A stretch of 18,958 bases of DNA from positions 1 to 18,958 of the forward strand of contig DAOUFU010000014.1 of NCBI GenBank assembly GCA_034429275.1. Direction: 5' to 3'. The translations under genes and the position numbers were made by a program. Shown here in pieces: positions 13,007 to 18,958 of this stretch. The stretch is from DAOUFU01 sp034429275. GTDB taxonomy: Bacteria > Chloroflexota > Anaerolineae > Aggregatilineales > Aggregatilineaceae. Under the pieces are notes generated by a model. It did no database searches, had not been told where the DNA came from, and worked only from the letters and a program-made list of their open reading frames with translations. The stretch's first letter is position 1; every line of letters starts with the position of its first letter.

Positions 13007-15010
13007 ATGACTGAACCACGAGTAGGAGTATACGTTTGCCACTGCGGCCACAATATTGCAGGCACGGTCGATGTTGAGCATGTCGCAGAGTGGGCCGCGG
13101 GTCTGCCCAACGTGACGATCTCGCGCGATAACCGGTTCATGTGCGCCAGCACAGGGCAGGAACAGATCGAAGAAGACATCAAAGAATTCGGGTTGACTCA
13201 TGTGGTGGTGGCATCCTGTTCGCCGCACATGCACGAGAAGACTTTTCGCAATGCATGCGCGCGAGCGGGAATGAATCCCTACCTGTTCGAGATGGCGAAC
13301 ATTCGCGAGCACGCGTCGTGGGTGCACAAAGATGACAGCGATGGCGCGACAGCCAAAGCGAAGGCATTGGTCAGCGCGGCGGTTCGCCGGGTGATACTGC
13401 ACAATCCACTGGAGCCGATGCAAGTCGACATCCGCCCGGAAGTGCTGGTGGTGGGTGGCGGCGTCGCGGGCATCCAGGCTGCCCTGGAGATCGCAGACTC
13501 CGGTCACCGTGTGTATCTCGTTGAGCGCGAGCCGTCGATCGGCGGGCACATGGCCCAGCTAGACAAGACTTTCCCGACTCTCGACTGCGCAGCCTGCATC
13601 CTGACGCCCAAGATGTTTGATGCTGGTTCGCACCCCAATATCACGTTGCTGACCTACAGCGAAGTTGAACAAGTTGATGGCTACGTGGGCAATTTCGCGG
13701 TGCGTGTACGCAGACGTGCGCGTATGGTGAACGAGGACCTGTGCACCGGCTGCGGCTCATGCTGGGAGAAATGCCCGATCAAGGTCATTGATACAGAATT
13801 TGAGGCCGGGTTAGGGTATCGTAAGGCGATTTATCGACCTTTCCCGCAAGCTGTGCCCAAGTATCCTGTGATCGATACCGAAAATTGCACCTACTTCAAA
13901 ACCGGAAAGTGCCGCATCTGTGAGAAAGTATGCCCGACCGCTGCGATCAATTATGAGCAGCAGGACGAGATTCTCACGCTTGAAGTAGGAAATATCGTGG
14001 TCGCTACTGGATACAGCCTGTTTGACCCGCGCCGCATCCCGCAATATGGCTACGGACGTTATGAAAATGTGTTCACCAGCCTGGAGTTTGAGCGATTGGT
14101 CAACGCGGCTGGGCCTTCAGACGGCAAGATCGTGCTGAGAGACGGCGAAACGGAACCGGAAGCGGTGGCGATCATTCACTGCGTAGGCAGCCGAGATCGC
14201 AACTACAACACGCACTGCTCGGCGATCTGCTGCATGTCCTCGCTGAAGTTTGCTCACCTGGTGATGGAAAAGACGCATGCCAAGGTCTACAACTTCTATA
14301 TCGATATGCGCACCATCGCTAAGGGGTATGAGGAGTTTTATGACCGGGTGATGGAGGAAGGTGCGACATTCATCAGGGGCAAAGTTGCCGAAATCTCGGA
14401 TGTCGCCATCGCGCCCGGAGAAGAAGGAAAGCTGATTGTTGTAGCCGAGGATACGCTGGTTGGGCGGCAGCGCCGGGTGCCAGTGGATATGGTAATCCTC
14501 TCGGCAGCAATAGAGCCGCGCGCGGATGCAGCCAGTGTCGCTCACCAGTTTGGGATTGGATGCGGTGATACCGGCTTCTTCACCGAGCGGCATCCCAAGC
14601 TCGACCCGGTCGCTACCATGACCGAAGGAGTATATATCGCCGGGGCGTGCCAGGGAGCAAAGGACATCCCTGATACGGTCGCGCAAGGGTCAGCGGCGGC
14701 TGCTCGAATCCTGAGCGTGATCGGGCGCGGCCAGGTAACGCTTGAGCCGATCCGCGCTTCCATCGATGAATCACGCTGCTCTGGCTGTCGTATCTGCAAT
14801 ACGATGTGTCCTTACAACGCGATCGATTTCATCGAGGCGGATGGAGTGTCGCGCGTGAATCCGGCGCTGTGCAAGGGCTGTGGCACCTGTGTGGCAGCGT
14901 GCCCCAGCCAGGTCATCACCGGGGCGCACTTCACGTTTGAGCAGTTGATGGCCGAAATCGACGGCATCTTGGTGGACGTGAACGCTGAAATGCCGGTACC
15001 GGCGGTCTAG
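13007..15010 (+). CDS. hdrA: Heterodisulfide reductase subunit A (HdrA-like), FAD electron-bifurcating subunit
   Basis: 667 residues, close to methanogen HdrA rather than the longer fused HdrA2 forms. An N-terminal domain with scattered cysteines (C11, C13, C46, C71, C84) precedes a thioredoxin-reductase-like FAD domain with VLVVGGGVAGIQAAL (146-160) and C194-x2-C197. A ferredoxin insert has C246/C249/C252/C256 and C294/C302/C305/C309. A C-terminal two-cluster ferredoxin has C591/C594/C597/C601 and C622/C625/C628/C632. In the methanogen complex HdrA FAD splits electron pairs from the hydrogenase between ferredoxin and HdrCB. All cluster motifs are intact, so bifurcation is feasible. AGGAG precedes the ATG, and mvhD follows after 21 nt. 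Confidence 0.95.
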   Translation: MTEPRVGVYVCHCGHNIAGTVDVEHVAEWAAGLPNVTISRDNRFMCASTGQEQIEEDIKEFGLTHVVVASCSPHMHEKTFRNACARAGMNPYLFEMANIREHASWVHKDDSDGATAKAKALVSAAVRRVILHNPLEPMQVDIRPEVLVVGGGVAGIQAALEIADSGHRVYLVEREPSIGGHMAQLDKTFPTLDCAACILTPKMFDAGSHPNITLLTYSEVEQVDGYVGNFAVRVRRRARMVNEDLCTGCGSCWEKCPIKVIDTEFEAGLGYRKAIYRPFPQAVPKYPVIDTENCTYFKTGKCRICEKVCPTAAINYEQQDEILTLEVGNIVVATGYSLFDPRRIPQYGYGRYENVFTSLEFERLVNAAGPSDGKIVLRDGETEPEAVAIIHCVGSRDRNYNTHCSAICCMSSLKFAHLVMEKTHAKVYNFYIDMRTIAKGYEEFYDRVMEEGATFIRGKVAEISDVAIAPGEEGKLIVVAEDTLVGRQRRVPVDMVILSAAIEPRADAASVAHQFGIGCGDTGFFTERHPKLDPVATMTEGVYIAGACQGAKDIPDTVAQGSAAAARILSVIGRGQVTLEPIRASIDESRCSGCRICNTMCPYNAIDFIEADGVSRVNPALCKGCGTCVAACPSQVITGAHFTFEQLMAEIDGILVDVNAEMPVPAV

Positions 15011-15031
15011 CCAGCATCGGGAGAATGATCG

Positions 15032-15517
15032 ATGAGCGATAATGGAACGTTCAAGCCTGTGATTGTGGGCTTTTTGTGCAACTGGTGCTCGTATCGCGCG
15101 GCTGACTTGGCGGGAACCTCGCGTATGGGCTACCCGGCCACTCTGCGCGATATTCGAATCATGTGTACCGGGCGGCTGGACCCCACTTTTGTACTGCGTG
15201 CGCTGGAGCAGGGGGCGGACGGTGTGCTGCTCATGGGCTGCCATCCGGGGCAGTGCCACTACCAGGAAGGCAACTACAAGGCCATCCGGCGGTTCGCGCT
15301 GCTCAAGCGTACACTGCGCCAGATGGGATTGGAGGAAGAGCGCGTCCAGCTTCACTGGGCATCGGCGGCACAAGGGGTGTTATTTGCCGAGACGGTGGCA
15401 CGCATGACCGAGCAGATCAAAGCATTGGGGCCGCTGGAGTGGTCGCGAAACTTTTCACAGGAAGACCCTTATGGTGACCAATGGCCAGGTGTAGTCCGGG
15501 AGAAGACCCATGAGTGA
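15032..15517 (+). CDS. mvhD: MvhD-type hydrogenase delta subunit ([2Fe-2S] linker to HdrA)
   Basis: 161 residues of the MvhD/FrhD family, starting FKPVIVGFLCNWCSYRAADLAG with C16 and C19. C45 is in RIMCTGR, and C70 and C75 are in LLMGCHPGQCHY. MvhD holds a [2Fe-2S] cluster and carries electrons from the NiFe-hydrogenase to HdrA, so its presence ties mvhGA to hdrA functionally. GGGAGA lies just upstream of the ATG. Its end overlaps the mvhG start by 8 nt, indicating coupled translation. Confidence 0.93.
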   Translation: MSDNGTFKPVIVGFLCNWCSYRAADLAGTSRMGYPATLRDIRIMCTGRLDPTFVLRALEQGADGVLLMGCHPGQCHYQEGNYKAIRRFALLKRTLRQMGLEEERVQLHWASAAQGVLFAETVARMTEQIKALGPLEWSRNFSQEDPYGDQWPGVVREKTHE

Positions 15518-16511
15518 CAAACCGAAGCTGGCTCTCTACTGGGCCTCATCCTGCGGCGGGTGCGAAATCGCCGTGTTGCAGCTACAAGAGAAGATTTTGG
15601 ATGTTGCGGCTGCCTTTGACATCGTGTTCTGGCCCTGTGTGATGGATTTCAAATATGCAGATGTCGAAGCTATGGCAGACGGGGAAATCGACGTATGCCT
15701 GTTCAACGGCGCAATCCGCAACGATGAAAATGCCCGATTGGCTCATCTGTTGAGGCGGAAGTCCAAAGTACTGGTCGCGTTCGGTGCGTGCGCGTTTGGT
15801 GGTTCGATGCCTGGACTGGCGAACTTCACAACTCGCGAGGCGGTGTTTGACTATGTCTATCACCGTTCACCCAGCGTTGATAACGCGCAAGGGGTTGATC
15901 CGCAGCCCAGTGTCCGCGTTCCGGAAGGTGAACTGGAACTGCCTCGGTTCTGGACGACGGTACGCACGCTGGCGCAGGTCGTCCCGGTAGATTATTTCCT
16001 GCCGGGGTGTCCACCAGAGGCGCATACGATTGAGGCTGCGGTGAATGCGATCCTGTCTGGCCAGCTTCCGCCGCCGGGATCGGTGATTGGAGCCAATGTG
16101 ACGGTGTGCGATGAGTGTAACCGGAAGAAGGGCGAGAAAAAGATCAAGCAGTTCTATCGCCCGCAGGAGATTATCCCTGACCCAGAAATATGCCTGTTGG
16201 AACAGGGGTTGTTCTGCGCCGGAATCGCTACTCGTGCGGGATGTGGCGCGCTGTGTCCCCAGGTGAATATGGGGTGCCGCGGCTGCTATGGCCCGCCAGA
16301 GGGCGCTTACGATCATGGAGCCAAGCTGATCACAGGCATCGCATCGGCGTTGGACGCAAACACGGCAGAAGAGGTGGAGCGGATATTGGATACACTGCCC
16401 GATCCGGCAGGATACTTCTATCGTTTCCATCTAGCCGGGTCGCTGCTGCGTCGAAAAGCGCGGGTCAGCAATGGTGTCAAGGCGAGTTCTCGCATATCTG
16501 AGCCGGTATAA
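15510..16511 (+). CDS. mvhG: [NiFe]-hydrogenase small subunit, group 3c (MvhG)
   Basis: 333 residues. The proximal [4Fe-4S] ligands are C15 and C18 (SSCGGCE), C94 (GACAFGG) and C167 (PGCPPE). Further cysteines C200, C203, C228, C236, C245, C249, C256 and C259 can supply the medial and distal clusters. There is no twin-arginine signal, so the enzyme is cytoplasmic, as expected for group 3 hydrogenases. The C-terminal ~25 residues are basic and poorly ordered. GGGAGAAG precedes the ATG, which lies inside the end of mvhD; mvhA follows after 15 nt. Confidence 0.95.
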   Translation: MSDKPKLALYWASSCGGCEIAVLQLQEKILDVAAAFDIVFWPCVMDFKYADVEAMADGEIDVCLFNGAIRNDENARLAHLLRRKSKVLVAFGACAFGGSMPGLANFTTREAVFDYVYHRSPSVDNAQGVDPQPSVRVPEGELELPRFWTTVRTLAQVVPVDYFLPGCPPEAHTIEAAVNAILSGQLPPPGSVIGANVTVCDECNRKKGEKKIKQFYRPQEIIPDPEICLLEQGLFCAGIATRAGCGALCPQVNMGCRGCYGPPEGAYDHGAKLITGIASALDANTAEEVERILDTLPDPAGYFYRFHLAGSLLRRKARVSNGVKASSRISEPV

Positions 16512-16526
16512 CCAGGAAGAATCACC

Positions 16527-18011
16527 ATGACACATCTATCGATTGATCCGATCACCCGACTGGAAGGGCACGGCAAGATCGAAATCTTTCTGGATGAGCA
16601 GGGGAATGTCGAGAACTGCTATTTCCAGGTGCCCGAACTGCGCGGATTCGAGGTGTTTTGCCTGGGCAGGCCTGCCGAGGAAATGCCCCGGCTGACCAGC
16701 CGCATCTGTGGAGTATGTCCTGAAGCTCATCTGATGGCTGCGGCCAAAGCGTTGGATGCAGTCTATGGAGTTGAGGTGCCCTCTGCAGGGAAAAAACTGC
16801 GCGAACTGCTGTACAGCGCGTTTTTTGTCACCGATCACACGACCCACTTCTACGCGCTGGGGGGACCCGACTTTGTGGTGGGGCCAGACGCGCCCGCGGC
16901 AGAGCGAAATATCCTGGGTGTGATCAACAAAGTAGGGCTGCAAATCGGCGGACAGGTCATCGCGACTCGCAAGCGCAACCATGAGATCATCAAGATGATC
17001 GGTGGTCGAGCGGTGCATCCTGTTGCGGCGATTCCTGGCGGGATGAGCAAGGCAATCACCGAAGAGCAGCGTCAGCAGATCGTGGAAGCCGCGCGTGCGA
17101 ATGTCGAGTTCGGCAAGTTCACGATTGACCTGTTCCACGATGTTGTGCTGGGGAACAGTGCCTACGTGGAGTTGATCACAAGCGCCGGATATACGCAGCG
17201 AACCTACTCGATGGGTCTTGTTGATCGCAATAACCATGTGAATTTTTACGATGGCATGGTGCGAGTCGTTGATCCTGATGGCAAAGAATTCTGCAAATAT
17301 GAGCCTAAAGATTACCTGTCACACATCGCCGAGCGCGTGGAACCCTGGTCTTACCTGAAGTTCCCGTATCTCAAGAATGTGGGCTGGAAGGGGTTTGTTG
17401 ACGGCAAGGACAGCGGCGTGTACTGTGCGACACCACTCTCGCGACTGAATGCTGCCGATGGCATGGCCACTCCGCTTGCCCAGGCGGAATATGAAAAGAT
17501 GTATTCAACGCTGGGAGGGAAACCAGTGCATCACACACTGGCAATCCATTGCGCGCGTGTGATTGAGCTGCTTAATGCCGCAGAACGGATGCTGGAGCTG
17601 GCCGAAGATCCAGAGATCACCAGCCCGGATGTCCGCGCGGTGACCACTCGGATCCCGACCGAGGGGGTCGGCACGGTGGAAGCTCCGCGTGGCACGCTAA
17701 CGCATCACTACAAGACCGATAAGAATGGGCTTTTGACCGAGATCAATCTGATCGTTGGCACGACTAACAATCATGCACCGATCTCGATCAGTATCAAGCG
17801 CGCGGCTGAAGCCTTGATCCAGAATGGGAATGTGAGCGATGGCATTCTGAACAAGATTGAGATGGCTTTCCGCGCGTATGATCCCTGCCTGTCATGTGCG
17901 ACGCATTCACTGCCGGGGCAGATGCCGTTGGAGTTGATCGTGCGCGATCACACGGGGGCGATCACTCATCGCAGCAGCCAGTATGTTGCTCCTGCCTTGC
18001 TAGACGAATAA
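16527..18011 (+). CDS. mvhA: [NiFe]-hydrogenase large subunit, group 3c (MvhA)
   Basis: 494 residues with both nickel-binding motifs: L1 RICGVCPEAH (C61, C64) and L2 DPCLSCATH (C454, C457, H460). The second is followed by a 34-residue extension (SLPGQMPLE onward) of the type removed after the His by a maturation protease. Supporting signatures are IDPITRLEGHGKIEI at the front and RGTLTHHY at about 388-395. The subunit splits H2 at the NiFe(CN)2CO centre. Sequence and operon context point to the Hdr-linked group 3c. No hyp maturation genes are in the window, so they must be elsewhere. GGAAGAAT is upstream of the ATG. Confidence 0.96.
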   Translation: MTHLSIDPITRLEGHGKIEIFLDEQGNVENCYFQVPELRGFEVFCLGRPAEEMPRLTSRICGVCPEAHLMAAAKALDAVYGVEVPSAGKKLRELLYSAFFVTDHTTHFYALGGPDFVVGPDAPAAERNILGVINKVGLQIGGQVIATRKRNHEIIKMIGGRAVHPVAAIPGGMSKAITEEQRQQIVEAARANVEFGKFTIDLFHDVVLGNSAYVELITSAGYTQRTYSMGLVDRNNHVNFYDGMVRVVDPDGKEFCKYEPKDYLSHIAERVEPWSYLKFPYLKNVGWKGFVDGKDSGVYCATPLSRLNAADGMATPLAQAEYEKMYSTLGGKPVHHTLAIHCARVIELLNAAERMLELAEDPEITSPDVRAVTTRIPTEGVGTVEAPRGTLTHHYKTDKNGLLTEINLIVGTTNNHAPISISIKRAAEALIQNGNVSDGILNKIEMAFRAYDPCLSCATHSLPGQMPLELIVRDHTGAITHRSSQYVAPALLDE

Positions 18012-18029
18012 CATTTGGACGACCATGAT

Positions 18030-18524
18030 ATGACCCACCACGCGCCACTCACATTAGTTGTCGGATTGGGTAACCCAATTCTCACCGACGATGCTGTGGG
18101 TTGGCGCGTGGTGGAGGTCCTGGAAACAATGTTGGGACCATTCAAGTCCTCGGTTGACCTGGTACAAGCATGTGTTGGTGGATTGTCGCTAGCCGAGATG
18201 ATGGTGGGCTACCAACATGTTGTTGTGGTCGATGCGATGATGTCTGGAAAATATGCGGTCGGGACGGTCAAGCATCTCCCCTTAACCGATCTTTCGAGCA
18301 CCCTGAATGTGGCATCAACACATGATACCAACCTGGTCACCGCATTGGATGCGCTGCGGCAATATGGAGCCATGCTTCCCGCGAACGACGCTATTCACGT
18401 GATCGCCATCGAGAGTCGTGATGTATGGACGTTTGCCGAGCAGTGTTCGCCAGAGGTCGAGGCGAGCGTTCCAGAAGCAGCCGGGCATGTTTTGCGAGTG
18501 TTGGAGAAAATTGGTTTAAGTTAG
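18030..18524 (+). CDS. Hydrogenase maturation endopeptidase (HycI/HyaD/HybD family)
   Basis: 164 residues. The N-terminal VVGLGNPILTDDAVGWRVVE is the family signature. D21, D68 (VVVVDAM) and H98 (STHDTN) match the nickel-sensing ligands known from HybD (Glu16, Asp62, His93). The enzyme checks nickel insertion and cuts off the C-terminal extension of the large subunit; mvhA directly upstream carries such an extension, so it is the likely substrate. The start is uncertain: ATG 18030 has only a weak GGAC upstream, while TTG 18015 starts 3 nt after the mvhA stop. No terminator follows; the rRNA promoter begins 3 nt after the stop. Confidence 0.9.
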   Translation: MTHHAPLTLVVGLGNPILTDDAVGWRVVEVLETMLGPFKSSVDLVQACVGGLSLAEMMVGYQHVVVVDAMMSGKYAVGTVKHLPLTDLSSTLNVASTHDTNLVTALDALRQYGAMLPANDAIHVIAIESRDVWTFAEQCSPEVEASVPEAAGHVLRVLEKIGLS

Positions 18525-18527
18525 GGC

Positions 18528-18555
18528 TTGACAGAATGACCTCATCAGCTATAAT
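18528..18555 (+). promoter_or_regulatory. rRNA operon promoter P1
   Basis: A perfect TTGACA (18528-18533), a 16-nt spacer and a perfect TATAAT (18550-18555), with a predicted start near 18562. This is the strongest promoter in the window and lies about 350 nt before the 16S 5' end. Confidence 0.9.
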
Positions 18556-18561
18556 TCGCCC

Positions 18562-18912
18562 GCTTTGCTCAATCGAGCAAAACCTCTCTGGTGCTAGAGG
18601 GGAATAAGCAAGCAGTTTTCCAACACAAAACAAACTACTCTTGTCGGACTTGGAAATTCGTGGTACGATATCAGTAAGTTCGATAAGAGACGAATAAAGA
18701 CGCTGTTATGGCGGATTTATTCATCAAACCAGGAGGGACCAGGCACGGGAGAGAGCTACAGTCGAGGGAACGAGACAGTAGGGGAGTGTCTGGGACCGGC
18801 GGGAGCCGGTCTTATTGTCTGACCTGGGGCACCTTAACAACAGCATAGTGACAGGAAGCAAGTGCGAGAAGAACCCTGAGAGAAGCGTCAGTCTGAGAGG
18901 GCTGACGAAGTA
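18562..18912 (+). other. Structured rRNA operon leader
   Basis: About 350 nt with no gene. Perfect stems: TTTGCTC/GAGCAAA (18564-18581, loop AATC), CCTCT/AGAGG (18583-18600), GACCGGC/GCCGGTC (18794-18811, tetraloop GGGA) and CGTCAG/CTGACG (18886-18907) just before 16S. I see no clear boxA or boxB antitermination element. The leader should hold part of the RNase III processing stem, whose other half lies beyond the window. Confidence 0.65.
18641..18669 (+). promoter_or_regulatory. Possible second rRNA promoter P2
   Basis: TTGTCG (18641-18646), a 17-nt spacer and TACGAT (18664-18669) preceded by TGG (extended -10). Each hexamer matches the consensus at 4 of 6 positions. Tandem P1/P2 promoters are common for rRNA operons; this one is weak by sequence. 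Confidence 0.35.
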
Positions 18913-18958
18913 AATACGGAGAGTTTGATCCTGGCTCAGGATGAACGTTGGCGGCGTG
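18913..18958 (+). rRNA. rrs: 16S ribosomal RNA, 5' end (truncated by window edge)
   Basis: AGAGTTTGATCCTGGCTCAG at 18920-18939 is the universal bacterial 16S 5' signature (E. coli positions 8-27), followed by GATGAACGTTGGCGGCGTG. The mature 5' end is placed at 18913 by E. coli numbering and is approximate. A T replaces the more usual C in AACGCTGGCGG. Confidence 0.97.

Noticed and set aside
12653..13549. Long antisense frame (298 residues) opposite hdrB/hdrA
   Set aside because: Composition is typical of a GC-rich shadow frame; the plus strand encodes intact cluster motifs across the same span.
16536..17237. Antisense frame (233 residues) opposite mvhA
   Set aside because: Shadow of the hydrogenase large-subunit gene; no domain pattern.
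18794..18817. GACCGGC/GCCGGTC stem followed by TTATTGT as an intrinsic terminator
   Set aside because: It lies inside the rRNA leader and the U-run is broken; a terminator here would block 16S synthesis, so a leader structure is more likely.
1..18958. CRISPR arrays, insertion sequences, tRNA genes or phage genes
   Set aside because: No spaced direct-repeat array, transposase frame, cloverleaf or phage motif was seen on either strand.

Overview
The window looks like a bacterial chromosome segment of about 55-60% GC from an anaerobe. I favour Chloroflexota (Anaerolineae-like). This is an inference from gene content, frequent TTG/GTG starts, a perfect Rex operator and a bacterial HdrABC-MvhDGA operon. 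Only the first ~46 nt of 16S rRNA are present, too few to place the organism.

Layout. (1) 1-800, minus strand: 5' part of an FtsK/SpoIIIE DNA translocase gene running off the left edge. (2) 801-1176: divergent intergenic region with two face-to-face extended -10 sigma70 promoters. (3) 1177-4586: a stand-alone response-regulator receiver, a membrane-anchored TPR protein that overlaps it by 4 nt, and a five-helix membrane protein with an external LamG/concanavalin-like domain. (4) 4606-9812: conserved housekeeping genes for tRNA methylthiotransferase MtaB, a HIT hydrolase, a YqeY/GatB-like protein, the cyclic-di-AMP phosphodiesterase PgpH and the rRNA-processing endonuclease YbeY. (5) 9860-10915: a membrane-anchored GH18-like protein that lacks the catalytic acid, closed by a strong intrinsic terminator. 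(6) 11069-18524: a complete hdrCBA-mvhDGA operon plus its hydrogenase maturation protease. It is preceded by a perfect Rex (NADH/NAD+) operator, a ~360-nt untranslated leader and a Shine-Dalgarno hairpin at a TTG start. (7) 18528-18958: a ribosomal RNA promoter starting 3 nt after the protease stop codon, a structured ~350-nt leader and the 5' end of 16S rRNA.

How it works together. MvhA/MvhG oxidise H2, MvhD passes the electrons on, HdrA bifurcates at FAD towards ferredoxin, and HdrC/HdrB reduce a disulfide-type acceptor at non-cubane clusters. In methanogens that acceptor is CoM-S-S-CoB; here it is unknown. The Rex site implies the operon responds to cellular NADH/NAD+. The protease gene downstream would remove the C-terminal extension of MvhA. 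The most notable observations are the Rex operator, the long structured hdr leader with its sequestered ribosome site, the terminator-like hairpin just upstream of pgpH, the degenerate GH18-like protein, and the lack of any terminator between the hydrogenase operon and the rRNA promoter.
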